A program made the translations under genes and the position numbers. From Streptomyces bungoensis (GTDB taxonomy: Bacteria > Actinomycetota > Actinomycetes > Streptomycetales > Streptomycetaceae), in contig NZ_KQ948869.1 of the NCBI RefSeq assembly GCF_001514215.1, forward strand, positions 111,440-175,439: a DNA stretch of 64,000 bases. The letters run 5' to 3'. The notes below the pieces were generated by a model. That model saw only the letters and a program-made list of their open reading frames with translations. It made no database searches and was not told the origin of the DNA. Position 1 is the first letter of the stretch. Each line of letters begins with the position of its first letter. Below are positions 52,168 to 61,001 of the stretch, piece by piece.

Positions 52168-54915
52168 ATGCTGCTGGAGCGCGAAGAGGAGCTGACCGTC
52201 CTCACCAAGGCCGTCGCGGAGACCCAGTCGGGTTCCGGCGGGCTCGTCCTCGTCGAAGGCCTTCCCGGCACCGGCACCGGCGCACTGCTGCATCGGCTCG
52301 CCGACACCGCGGCGTCCTCCGGGGTCCTCGTCCTGCGCTCCGGCGGCGCCCCCGCGGAACGCGGCGTCACCTTCGGTGTCATGCGCCAGCTGGTACTGCC
52401 CCTGCTCGCCGAGACGGACGGCGCCGCGCCGCTGCCCTGGACGGCGCCGTGCCCGGACCGCACGGAGGCACCGGACCCCGCCACGTTCGCCGACGCCCTG
52501 CACTGGCTCCACCTTCTGCTCGCGGGCACCAGTGCCGAACGACCCGTGCTGCTGGCGGTGGACGACCTGGGCTGGGTCGACGCGCCCACCCTGCACGCGC
52601 TGGCCCACCTCGCCGCGCGCCTGCACGGCACGCGTCTGCTGATGGCCGTCGTCCACAAGGACGGCACCACCGCCGACGACCCGCTCGTGCGCGACATCAC
52701 GGCCGCGGCGACCCACCACGTACGGGCCCGCCCCCTGTCCCACGCCGCCGCCCGCACGCTGGTGGCCGACCGGTTCGGCCCGCACTGCCCCGAGGAGTTC
52801 GCCGCCACCTGCCGGGAGCTGACCGGCGGCCGGCCCAAGTACCTGCGGGTGCTGTGCGACCGGGCCCGGCTGCGCCGCCTGGGCGCCCCCGGCTGGCAGA
52901 CCGCACGGCTCAGGGAACTCGGCGAGTCGCTGCGCCGGGAACGGCTGCTGACCCTGCTGCGCCGTGAACCGGTGGTGGAGGTCTTCGCCAAGGCCACCGC
53001 GGTCCTCGGCGACCGTGCCACCGACGAACTCGTGGGACGGCTCGCCGGACTCTCCCGGCGCCAGTGCGACCAGGTGCGCCACGCGCTGTCCGTCGTCTGC
53101 GCGGGCGGAGCGGACGACGACCCGGCACACCCCGTCCGCACGGTCGCCGACATCGTCTCGCGCGCCATGGACGCCGAGGAGAGCTCCCGGCTGCACCGGG
53201 AGGCGTCGGCCGTGCTCGACGCGTGCGGGGCCGACCCCGAGGCGGTCGTCGCCCCGTTGCTCCACGTCGACCGGCTCGGCGGCCCCTGGGAGATCCACCA
53301 ACTGCGCGTCGCCGCCGCGGCGGCCCTGCGCAGGAACGCTCCCGACGCGGCTGCGCGCTACCTCGGCCGGGCCCTCGCCGACGTACCCCCCAGCAGCCGG
53401 ATACGGGCCGAACTGCTCTTCGAACTGGGCCTCACGGAGGCGGAGACGGGGTCGGCACCGGCGGGCCGGCACCTGGTGCAGGCCGCGCGGCTGATGCCGC
53501 GGATCACGCGCCAGGCGGAGGTCGTGGCCAGCACCCCGATGCACCTCCTGCGCAGCGACCCCCAACTGGCCGAGCTCGTCGACGAGACGGCCACCGCCCT
53601 CGGCACACCGCCGGAGGCCGACCGGCTCGGCACGTGCCTGGCGATGCGGCTGGAGGCACGCGCCCGCTATGCCGGGCTGCACGAGCCGCGGTTCGTGGCG
53701 TCGGCGGCCCGGCGACTGCGTGAACTGGACGAAGGGCCGGCTCAGCCGTCGTCGGCCGAGCGGGAGTTGCGGATCGTGCTGCTGTTCGCCGCGGCCATGG
53801 GCGGACGGGCTCCGCACGGTGACATCGCACGCATGGCCCGGCAGGTCCTGGCCGGGCAACCGGCGCACGCCTCCCTGACCGGCCCCGCGCTGGAGCTGCT
53901 GCCGCCGGTGTTCTACACGGTGGACGACCCGGAAGCCGCCGCCTCCTGGCTCGACGCCGCACGGCTGTGCGCAGCGGAGCAGGGCACTCCCGGCCTCATG
54001 GCCCGGGTCGAGGCACAGCGCGGTCTGCTGCTGATCGCCCGCGGCGAGGCGGCACTGGCCCGCGCATGCGGGCACCGGGCCGTCACCCTCGCGGACGGCG
54101 CTCACGACGAGGAGCGGCAGCCCTCCTCCCTCCTCCTGGGCCGGATCGCCCTGGAACTCGGCGACACCCCTCTGGCCGAGCAGGTCCTGGAAGCCGTGGA
54201 GTACTCCGCCGACCTGCGGATCTTCGCGCTGCAACGGGCACTGTGGGGCCTGCGGGCCGAAGAGCGCGGCGACCTGCCGGTGGCGCTGGCCCACTACCTG
54301 GACTGCGGCCGCGTACTGGAGCGGGCGGGCTGGCTCAATCCGGCGATCGCCGACTGGCAGGCGCGGACAGCCCTCGTGCAGCACCGCCTCGGCCGGAGCG
54401 CCGAGGCGATCGGCACGGCCGAGGTGTGCCACGAACGCGCCCGCGTGTGGGGCGCGCCCACCCTCCTCGGCCGCTCGCTGCGGGTACTCGGCACCGTGAC
54501 CGAGGGGCCGCGCGGACGCGCACTCCTCGAGCAGGCCGTGGACATCCTCGGCACGGGCGGAAGCCGCCTGGAGTTCGCCCACGCCCTCGCCGCGCTCGGC
54601 GCACGGCTGCAGCGCACCTCGGACGCGGCGGGCGACCGGCTGCTGAACCGCGGGCGGCGACTGGCCGCCGAGCTGCGGAACCGTACGGCGGACATCGGCC
54701 CGGGATCGGCGCCGCCTGCCCGGGCCGTCGCCGTGGGGCTCACCCCTGCCGAGACGAGGGTCGCGGAGCGCGCCGCCCAGGGACTCGGCAATGCCGCCAT
54801 AGCCAGGGAACTGGGGATCGGTGTGCGTGCCGTCGAAATGCACCTCACGAGCTCCTACCGGAAATTCGGCATATCCGGGCGCCGTGAATTGTCCAGCGCT
54901 CTTGGCAGGGGCTAG
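52168..54915 (+). CDS. LAL-family regulator 3 with degenerate Walker A
   Basis: A 915-residue LAL protein (LEREEELTVLTKAVAE, then LuxR HTH LTPAETRVAERAAQGLGNAA and VRAVEMHLTSSYRKFGIS). The P-loop reads GLPGTGTGALL, with Thr37 where Lys is expected; Walker B LLAVDDLGWVD remains. ATP hydrolysis is therefore doubtful, and the protein may act by binding partners. Its start is 3 bp after LAL2, so translation is coupled. It is probably a pathway-specific activator. Confidence 0.88.
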   Translation: MLLEREEELTVLTKAVAETQSGSGGLVLVEGLPGTGTGALLHRLADTAASSGVLVLRSGGAPAERGVTFGVMRQLVLPLLAETDGAAPLPWTAPCPDRTEAPDPATFADALHWLHLLLAGTSAERPVLLAVDDLGWVDAPTLHALAHLAARLHGTRLLMAVVHKDGTTADDPLVRDITAAATHHVRARPLSHAAARTLVADRFGPHCPEEFAATCRELTGGRPKYLRVLCDRARLRRLGAPGWQTARLRELGESLRRERLLTLLRREPVVEVFAKATAVLGDRATDELVGRLAGLSRRQCDQVRHALSVVCAGGADDDPAHPVRTVADIVSRAMDAEESSRLHREASAVLDACGADPEAVVAPLLHVDRLGGPWEIHQLRVAAAAALRRNAPDAAARYLGRALADVPPSSRIRAELLFELGLTEAETGSAPAGRHLVQAARLMPRITRQAEVVASTPMHLLRSDPQLAELVDETATALGTPPEADRLGTCLAMRLEARARYAGLHEPRFVASAARRLRELDEGPAQPSSAERELRIVLLFAAAMGGRAPHGDIARMARQVLAGQPAHASLTGPALELLPPVFYTVDDPEAAASWLDAARLCAAEQGTPGLMARVEAQRGLLLIARGEAALARACGHRAVTLADGAHDEERQPSSLLLGRIALELGDTPLAEQVLEAVEYSADLRIFALQRALWGLRAEERGDLPVALAHYLDCGRVLERAGWLNPAIADWQARTALVQHRLGRSAEAIGTAEVCHERARVWGAPTLLGRSLRVLGTVTEGPRGRALLEQAVDILGTGGSRLEFAHALAALGARLQRTSDAAGDRLLNRGRRLAAELRNRTADIGPGSAPPARAVAVGLTPAETRVAERAAQGLGNAAIARELGIGVRAVEMHLTSSYRKFGISGRRELSSALGRG

Positions 54916-55272
54916 CGGAGTCTCGTCGATTCGCTCGAAGTGTCTCGCTTCCGTCGGCCGGCCGACGAAATAGAAATATCTGATCTCAGGTGGTCGTCGC
55001 CGCCCGGTCTGCCTGGATGTGGCGCGCGACCTGCGCAAGCGCTTGCCGCACGGCATGTGCCGTGCGCCCGGAATATGTCCGTCCGCAGGACCGCAATGAG
55101 CACCGAACCATGGGTGCGGGGCACCGTAGTCTTAGGCGGAAAAAGGCGTGTGAAAGCGGCCTGACCTTGACAGTTTTTTCTTCGGGATGGCAATGTCGGG
55201 AGGGAAGAGCATTCCGCTCGACGGAATGGTCCGACGGTCATCAGGTTCGAGAGAGAGTGGCCCACCCTCGCC
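54916..55272. other. Promoter region of PAS-LuxR 1, no gene seen
   Basis: A 357-bp gap of lower GC content. It carries a sigma70-like promoter at 55167-55196. Short open frames have no ribosome site. Confidence 0.5.
55167..55196 (+). promoter_or_regulatory. Sigma70-like promoter of PAS-LuxR 1
   Basis: TTGACA (55167-55172), an 18-bp spacer and CAATGT (55191-55196), 77 bp before the ATG. The second PAS-LuxR gene has TTGACT-N18-TAATGT at the equivalent place. Confidence 0.65.
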
Positions 55273-55965
55273 ATGAAAAGTGCAGGCCCTGATACTGCAA
55301 CGACCCCTTCTGGCGCAATGTGTGACTGGGTTTCGGAATCCTCCCCGGCAAACTACTTGGCGCTTTTCAGGCAGTCGTCCATGTGCATGGCCAACCTGGA
55401 CCCGGAGTTCGAGGTCCTCGAGGCCAACCGGCCCTTCGTCCGGCAGTTCGGATGGGGCCCGGGCCACGGTTCGGGGAGGAACCTGTGCGAGTTCCTCCAC
55501 CCGAGTGTGCGGGGCAAGCTGCAGGACGAACTGGTCCGGCTGGCGGACGGACGCAGGTCCCGGTTCGCCGACCGCGTGGTGGCGCTGGACGCGCAGGACT
55601 CCGTGTTCCTCGGCGAGATGACCGGCATCGCGATGCGCGGCGAATCCGGCCGGGTGGCCCGCATCCTCGTCCTCATCGACCCCGACGAGTCCGGCACCGA
55701 ACCACAGATCGTGCCTGCCCGGAAGAAGCTCTTCAGCCCCATGCACGCCCGGATCCTGGAAGGCGTGGCCGCCGGCGAGTCGACCCTCCAGCTCGCCACG
55801 AAGCTCTTCCTCAGCAGGGGCGGAGTCGAGTACCACGTCGCATCGCTGCTCAGAAGGATGAAGGTGACCAACCGGCCGGCGCTCATCTCCAAGAGCTACT
55901 CGATGGGCGTGTTCGCCTTGGGCCAGTGGCCGCCCAGGGTGCGCCCGGAGTTCGTCTCGGAGTGA
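55273..55965 (+). CDS. PAS-LuxR regulator 1 (PimM-like)
   Basis: A 230-residue regulator. Residues 30-140 form a PAS-like sensor (SMCMANLDPEFEVLEANRPF, GRNLCEFLHPSVRGKL). The C-terminal LuxR-like HTH is LFSPMHARILEGVAAGESTL then SRGGVEYHVASLLRRMKV. Its architecture and length resemble PimM, NysRIV and AmphRIV, activators of polyene genes that bind CTVGGGAWWTCCCBAG. It is paralogous to the gene at 61002. ATG 55273 has only a weak ribosome site; 55318 is another start in frame. Confidence 0.85.
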   Translation: MKSAGPDTATTPSGAMCDWVSESSPANYLALFRQSSMCMANLDPEFEVLEANRPFVRQFGWGPGHGSGRNLCEFLHPSVRGKLQDELVRLADGRRSRFADRVVALDAQDSVFLGEMTGIAMRGESGRVARILVLIDPDESGTEPQIVPARKKLFSPMHARILEGVAAGESTLQLATKLFLSRGGVEYHVASLLRRMKVTNRPALISKSYSMGVFALGQWPPRVRPEFVSE

Positions 55966-56069
55966 CCGTCCGGCCCGTCCCGAAGCGCGGAGACCCCCGT
56001 CACCCCGTGGCGGGCCCGCCGTCGCCGTCGCGTCGCGCCCAGCTCCCTGCGGACTCCCGAGAGGTTTCC

Positions 56070-56687
56070 ATGGCTGCCCACCGCTCAGAGAATCCTTCCC
56101 CCCGACCACCGCACGCCACGACCGAACGGGCCGGACGATGGCGCCTGCCGGCGCACGGTGCCTCGGCCGGGCCGGCCCGCCGGCAGGTGCGTGAGGTGCT
56201 GGCGCAGTGGGAGACCCCCGCCGACGTCGTGCAGGACGCGGTACTGGCCGTGTCCGAACTGGTCGGCAACGCCGTCCTGCACGGGGACGGACCCGAAGTG
56301 CTCCTCACCCTGCGCCTCGCGGGAACCCGGCTCCGCATCGAGGTGCAGGACGGCGGCCCCGGGTGGTCCGCCGGGCCGCCCGGCCCGCGCGCGACGGACG
56401 ACGAATACGGCCGCGGACTGCTGATCGTGTCGCGCGTCGCCGCCGCCTGGGGCGCGTCGCCGGCCCCGGCCGGCTGCGGCTTCCTGGTCTGGGCCGAACT
56501 GAGGTGGCGCCGGACCGCCCGGCGACCCGCCGCGGTCCCCTCGCGCCGGGAGGCGGAGACCCGGACCCCGTCGGGCGGCCCGGCTCCGTCGTCCGCCGTC
56601 CCGCCATGCCTGCGCCCCGCGGTGCCCGACGCTCGATACGTCCTCAAGGGCTTCCCCCTCGTGGGCCTGGCCCTCCCTCCCTCCTGA
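56070..56687 (+). CDS. RsbW-like serine/ATP-binding regulator
   Basis: A 205-residue protein with a HATPase_c fold of the anti-sigma/serine-kinase type common in Streptomyces: N-box SELVGNAVLHG, G1 VQDGGPGW, then GRGLLIVSRVAAAWG. It is followed by a Pro/Arg-rich tail with no further domain. It may bind an anti-sigma antagonist or a sigma factor, but none is encoded next to it. The start follows GAGAGG. It sits between PAS-LuxR 1 and the conservon. Confidence 0.8.
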   Translation: MAAHRSENPSPRPPHATTERAGRWRLPAHGASAGPARRQVREVLAQWETPADVVQDAVLAVSELVGNAVLHGDGPEVLLTLRLAGTRLRIEVQDGGPGWSAGPPGPRATDDEYGRGLLIVSRVAAAWGASPAPAGCGFLVWAELRWRRTARRPAAVPSRREAETRTPSGGPAPSSAVPPCLRPAVPDARYVLKGFPLVGLALPPS

Positions 56688-56745
56688 CGGCCCGGCGGCC
56701 AGGCGGCCTCGTCCGCGGGAGTGCGGGCGACCACCGGTCCGACAA

Positions 56746-56761
56746 CTAGTGAAATCCCTTG
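56746..56761. promoter_or_regulatory. Candidate PAS-LuxR (PimM-type) operator 3
   Basis: CTAGTGAAATCCCTTG matches 14 of 16 positions of the recalled PimM consensus. It lies 223 bp before the first conservon gene, next to an AT-richer promoter region. Confidence 0.5.
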
Positions 56762-56983
56762 ACTTGACTGCCGATTGACGGAACATCAGCCATTAAGATC
56801 ATTCTGGTTGGCGGCAGGCCGGCGGCGCGTCGCGCATGCGCACAGGTGCCGGCCCGCAGGTCTCGATCGCAGGAGTGAGTGCGGTCCGCCGACCGGTTCC
56901 CGGGCCGCGAGACCGGTCACGCCCACCGACCCCACGAACCTGACGCGCAGGACGAAGCGCGACACGGAAAGAGGCTCCACCCC

Positions 56984-58186
56984 ATGACGTCAGCGATCGA
57001 GGATCCACTCGCGTGGGTCCTCCTGGTCTCGGCCGTCGTCGCGTTCCTGGTGGTGATGCGGGCGCGCGGGACCCACAAGGAACTCCGGCGGAAGAACGCC
57101 GCCCTGCGGCGCGACCTGGAGAGCGCGCGCGGCGAACTCGGCCACCTCCGGGCGGACCGCGGCGCGCGCGACGTCCGCCATGCCGAGGAACTCGCCGAGG
57201 TCCGCGCCGACGCCGAGTGGGCCACGAAGTCCGTTCTCAAGTCGGCTATGGGCACGCTCAGTTCCCTCGCCGAGGAACAGCAGGTCCTGCTCGACCGCCT
57301 GCTGCGCAAGTACGGCGACTCCGAGGTGCTGGCCGACCTGATGGCGGTCGACCACACCGGCAGCCAGTTCAGCCGCCGTACGAAGGGCATCTCGGTGCTG
57401 TGCGGCGGCTGGCTGGGGCGACGAGAGGAGAACGCCTCCGTGTACGACCTGGCCCGCAGCGCCCAGGGCAGGATCAGGGACTTCGACCGCGTCGGGATCC
57501 ACGCCCAGAGCGGCGTCCACGTCGTCAGCAAGGCGGTCGAGCCCATCGCCGTCGTACTCGCCGAACTCCTGGACAACGCGACGAAGTACAGCGCGCCGGG
57601 CACCCCGGTCGAGATCAACATCCAGACCGTGCCCAGGGGGGTCTGCCTGATCGTCGACGACGCCGGCGTCGGCATGAGCCAGGAGGTCAAGGACCGCAGC
57701 TCGGCCCTGCTGGCCGGCGACGGACCGGTCGCCATCACCGCCCTCGGCGATCCGCCCCGGTTCGGCTTCGCGGTCTGCGGGCTGCTCGCCTCGCGGTACG
57801 GCTTCTCGGTCTCCGCCGACTCGGTGTCCCCCTACGGCGGCGTGCGTGCCGTGGTCCGCATACCGCAGACCCTGCTGACGGCCGACGCCACACCCCCGCC
57901 GGTGGCCGAGGGAGGCCACCGGGGACACGGAGCGCCCCGACGTGCCGCGACGCCGCTGCCCGGAGCGTCGCCGGTGGCCGGCACCACCGCCGGCGGCCTG
58001 CCCAGACGGCGGCGGCGCGAGACGACGGCCGCCGTAGCGATGAGTGACGCCCACACCCCGGTGCCAGCCGAGGCGGACCGGGCAGAGCCCGCCGGCGCGG
58101 TGAGCGCCTCACGCATCGGGGCGTTCGCGCGGGGAACGCGGCGCGGCCGGATTTCGAACAACGCGGAAGGACACAAGGAGCAGTGA
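56984..58186 (+). CDS. cvnA: Conservon sensor kinase-like protein CvnA
   Basis: A 400-residue CvnA-type protein. Residues 9-27 are one membrane span (PLAWVLLVSAVVAFLVVM), followed by a coiled coil and a HATPase (ELLDNATKYSAPGTPVEI, VDDAGVGM). The usual large extracellular sensor is lacking, so it is a short form. No conserved phospho-acceptor His is visible. Known Cvn systems link this protein to the products of the next genes at the membrane. Its stop overlaps the cvnB start. Confidence 0.85.
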   Translation: MTSAIEDPLAWVLLVSAVVAFLVVMRARGTHKELRRKNAALRRDLESARGELGHLRADRGARDVRHAEELAEVRADAEWATKSVLKSAMGTLSSLAEEQQVLLDRLLRKYGDSEVLADLMAVDHTGSQFSRRTKGISVLCGGWLGRREENASVYDLARSAQGRIRDFDRVGIHAQSGVHVVSKAVEPIAVVLAELLDNATKYSAPGTPVEINIQTVPRGVCLIVDDAGVGMSQEVKDRSSALLAGDGPVAITALGDPPRFGFAVCGLLASRYGFSVSADSVSPYGGVRAVVRIPQTLLTADATPPPVAEGGHRGHGAPRRAATPLPGASPVAGTTAGGLPRRRRRETTAAVAMSDAHTPVPAEADRAEPAGAVSASRIGAFARGTRRGRISNNAEGHKEQ

Positions 58187-58584
58187 AGCCCGATCTGTCG
58201 TGGGTGCTGAACTCCGTACTCGAGGTGCGCGGCGCCCGGCACGCGGTCCTCGTGTCGGCGGACGGGCTGCTGATGGAGCGCTCCGCCGACATCGGCCGAG
58301 ACGAAGCCGAGACGAACGCCGCGGCCATGAGCTCCATCCAGTCGCTGTGCCGTGCCGTCGCCGCGTTCGTCGGCGGGGGAGAAGGAGCCTGGAAACAGAC
58401 CCTCATCGAGTTCGACAACGGCTGGGTCTTCCTCGTCGAGGCCGGCGACGGCTCGCACCTCGCCGTCTCCACGGCCGCGGACGTCGATATGGAAGCCATG
58501 AGTTTCCGCATGCAGAAGACCGTCAGCGCGCTGCGCGAGGCCATGGGCGCGGCACCACGGCACGGTGCCGGTGCGCGGACGTGA
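58183..58584 (+). CDS. cvnB: Conservon roadblock/LC7 protein CvnB
   Basis: A 133-residue roadblock/LC7 family protein (DLSWVLNSVLEVRGARHAVL, VSADGLLMERS, ETNAAAMSSIQSLCRA). In conservons CvnB acts as a GTPase-activating or scaffold subunit for CvnD. GTG 58183 overlaps the cvnA stop (GTGA), and the stop overlaps cvnC, so the order is coupled. Confidence 0.9.
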   Translation: MKPDLSWVLNSVLEVRGARHAVLVSADGLLMERSADIGRDEAETNAAAMSSIQSLCRAVAAFVGGGEGAWKQTLIEFDNGWVFLVEAGDGSHLAVSTAADVDMEAMSFRMQKTVSALREAMGAAPRHGAGART

Positions 58585-58952
58585 GCCCGCGGTACGGCGG
58601 CGACACGGTCACCAGCCGCATCGTCCGCTCGTACGTCATCACCGGCGGCCGGAGTCTGCCGTCCGCCGGTGAACCGGCGCTGCACACACTGATCACACTG
58701 GCACCCGGCCGGAAGCCGCCCCTGCGGCAGAGTCCCGAGTCCCGCGCCATCTGGCAGCTGTGCTCGGGCGGCTACCTGTCGGTGGCGGAGATCGCCGCCC
58801 ATCTGGCGCTGCCGGCCGGCGTCGTCCGGCTGCTGCTCACCGACCTGTCCGAGCAGGGCCACCTGCTGCGCCGCGCCGCACCGCCCCGCGCCGAGCCCGC
58901 CGAGCGGGACCTTCTCGAGAAGGTGCTGGACGGACTCCGCGCCCTCGTCTGA
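58581..58952 (+). CDS. cvnC: Conservon DUF742 protein CvnC
   Basis: A 123-residue DUF742 protein (RIVRSYVITGGRSLPS, HTLITLAPGR, HTH-like LSVAEIAAHLALPAGVVRLLLTDL). DUF742 proteins are the third conserved conservon component and contain a winged-helix-like stretch. GTG 58581 overlaps the cvnB stop. In typical systems a Ras-like GTPase gene (cvnD) follows; here P450 follows directly, 18 bp later. Confidence 0.9.
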   Translation: MSPRYGGDTVTSRIVRSYVITGGRSLPSAGEPALHTLITLAPGRKPPLRQSPESRAIWQLCSGGYLSVAEIAAHLALPAGVVRLLLTDLSEQGHLLRRAAPPRAEPAERDLLEKVLDGLRALV

Positions 58953-58970
58953 CCGTGGAAGGACCCCCGC

Positions 58971-60317
58971 ATGGACGGGCAGCACCAGAGCCCTCGCGAC
59001 GCCGGATGCCCCCTGTACGACGACGAGTTCGCCGCCCACCCGCAACGCGTGTACGAGCGGGTGAGGGCGCGGGGTCCGGCGGGGCCCGTGCAACTCGCCC
59101 CCGGCGTCGACGCCACCCTGGTCGTCGGGCACGGGACGGCCCTGGAGGTGTTGCGCGACCCCACGCTCTTCGCCCGCGACGCCCGGCGCTGGACGGCACT
59201 GAACGAGGGACGCGTCAGCGCGGACAGTCCGGTCCTGCCGATGATGGCGTACCGGCCCAACTGCCTGTTCACCGACGGCGCCGCGCACCTGCGGCTGCGC
59301 AAGGCCGTCACCGAGAGTCTGGCCCGGCTGAGCACCACCCGCATCCACCGGGACGTCGAGCCGGTCGCCGCCTACCTCATCGGCCGGTTCGGTCCCCGCG
59401 GCCACGCCGATCTCATCGACGATTACGCCAGGCTGCTGCCGCTTCTGCTGTTCACCAAGTTCTTCGACTGCCCGGCCGACATCGGCGACACCCTCACCAC
59501 GGCGATGTCCGCCGTCTTCGACGGCCACGACGTGCTGCGCGCCGACCAGGATCTCACCGCGTGTCTCGCCGAACTCATCGCGCTCAAGCGCCTCCGGCCC
59601 GGCGACGACGTGACGTCCTGGCTCATCCAGCATCCCGCCGCCCTCACCGACGACGAGCTGAAGGACCAGCTCGTCATGCTCCTCGGCGCGAGCGTCGAGC
59701 CGGAACGCAACCTCATCGGCAGCGCCCTGCTCCTGCTCCTGTCGGACAGCGGCTCCAGCGGGGCCGGACTGCTCGTCGACGAGGCCGTCGACCGGGTCCT
59801 GTGGAACGACCCGCCCCTCGCCAACTACGCCACGCACTACCCGGTCCGGGACGTCGACCTCGGTGGCGTGACGGTGGCGGCGGGCACCCCGGTCCTCATC
59901 AGCTTCGCCGGCGCCAACAGCGACCCGGCGCTCGCCGAGGCCCGGCAGGCGTACCACGCCGGGGCGCACCTCGCCTGGGGGGCGGGACCGCACGCGTGCC
60001 CGGTGAAGGACCCGGCGCGTGCCATCGCCACCACGGCCGTCGAGACGCTCCTGAACGCACTGCCCGACCTCACGCTCGCGGTCCCGGCCGAGCGGCTGCG
60101 CCGGCGCCCCGGGCCGTTCCACCGTGCGCTCGCCTCGCTGCCCGTCCGGTTCAGCCCGGTTCCGGCCGTGCGGACGGCATCCGTGCCGCGCGACCGGTCG
60201 GCCGCCGCGACGGCCGCCGAACAGCCGCGCCCCACGGCCTGCGCGACCTCCGGGGGGCGGGACACGGCCGTGAGGAAGGGATTCTGGAGCAGCTTCCTCG
60301 ACATGTTCCGTTCCTGA
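58971..60317 (+). CDS. Conservon-linked cytochrome P450 (CYP157-like, no ExxR)
   Basis: A 448-residue P450. The haem loop reads WGAGPHACPV with the axial Cys343. The I-helix acid/Thr motif reads GASVEPE, lacking the Thr. The K-helix ExxR is replaced by RVLW (275-278) followed by NDPP. CYP157 enzymes of Streptomyces conservons are known to lack ExxR, and this fits. Substrate and redox role are unknown. ATG 58971 follows GGAAGGA. It is the last gene of the cvn operon. Confidence 0.88.
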   Translation: MDGQHQSPRDAGCPLYDDEFAAHPQRVYERVRARGPAGPVQLAPGVDATLVVGHGTALEVLRDPTLFARDARRWTALNEGRVSADSPVLPMMAYRPNCLFTDGAAHLRLRKAVTESLARLSTTRIHRDVEPVAAYLIGRFGPRGHADLIDDYARLLPLLLFTKFFDCPADIGDTLTTAMSAVFDGHDVLRADQDLTACLAELIALKRLRPGDDVTSWLIQHPAALTDDELKDQLVMLLGASVEPERNLIGSALLLLLSDSGSSGAGLLVDEAVDRVLWNDPPLANYATHYPVRDVDLGGVTVAAGTPVLISFAGANSDPALAEARQAYHAGAHLAWGAGPHACPVKDPARAIATTAVETLLNALPDLTLAVPAERLRRRPGPFHRALASLPVRFSPVPAVRTASVPRDRSAAATAAEQPRPTACATSGGRDTAVRKGFWSSFLDMFRS

Positions 60318-60512
60318 GGCACGGCCCGGGAATACGGCAGCCGCAGTGTGCCACTCCTTATACCTGAACTGTCGCGTGGCTGACACATTCGTGTCGCCAG
60401 GTGGTTTCCGTCGGATTCATTCCGTCAAGAATTCATCTATTCTCGGTGCGGTACCGAACTTCCCGTGCGACGCACGGCTCCCGCACGCGATGGTCCCGGC
60501 GGCGAAGCGCAG

Positions 60513-60643
60513 GGTTACCCACGTCCACCAGGGTCAAACCGGCGGGACGATGCTGTTACCGTTCCGTTGTGATCTTCGGGCAGGGGTCGGTCAAGGTTTC
60601 CGTTTCGCCGGTCCGGCGCTCCGGTTGCGGCCAGGTTACCCAC
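60513..60643. repeat. Two copies of GGTTACCCAC, 121 bp apart
   Basis: GGTTACCCAC occurs at 60513-60522 and 60634-60643 in the gap between P450 and PAS-LuxR 2. It may be a regulator binding repeat, but a chance match is possible. Confidence 0.4.
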
Positions 60644-60860
60644 CATGAACTCGCAGGTCAGAAGGTTTCCACCGTCCGACGGTGGAGGTACCGCGCCACC
60701 GCTTCCGGACGCGCCCGGGCGCAACGCGCGTAACCCGCCGCGATGCCGGCCGGTGCACGCGTGACCGTACCGCCGCCCCCGACCGAACCCCGGCCACCGG
60801 TGCGGACCGTACCTCCCCGCCCGAGACACCGCAGTATTTTCCGGCGGGCTCAGACCCGCG

Positions 60861-60890
60861 TTGACTCCCCGGACGCGCCCAACCTAATGT
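60861..60890 (+). promoter_or_regulatory. Sigma70-like promoter of PAS-LuxR 2
   Basis: TTGACT (60861-60866), an 18-bp spacer and TAATGT (60885-60890), 111 bp before the start. It resembles the promoter of PAS-LuxR 1. Confidence 0.7.
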
Positions 60891-61001
60891 CGCGGACAGC
60901 GGCGCAGAAAAAGAATCCGGGCGATTTCACCGAAGCGGCCCCCATGTTCTGCCCACCGCTTTCCGAGTGAATGTCCCTGACGTCCAGGAGGCGATATTTC
61001 C

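Larger units (their letters stand above)
60318..61001. other. Long regulatory gap before PAS-LuxR 2
   Basis: About 684 bp, less GC-rich in parts, with no convincing gene. It contains two copies of GGTTACCCAC (60513-60522 and 60634-60643) and a sigma70-like promoter at 60861-60890. Confidence 0.5.

Noticed and set aside
51793..55056. A 1087-codon open frame antisense to LAL2 and LAL3
   Set aside because: It is a high-GC shadow of real genes. The sense frames carry clear domains, and the antisense one reads Gly/Arg/Ala/Gln-rich low-complexity sequence.
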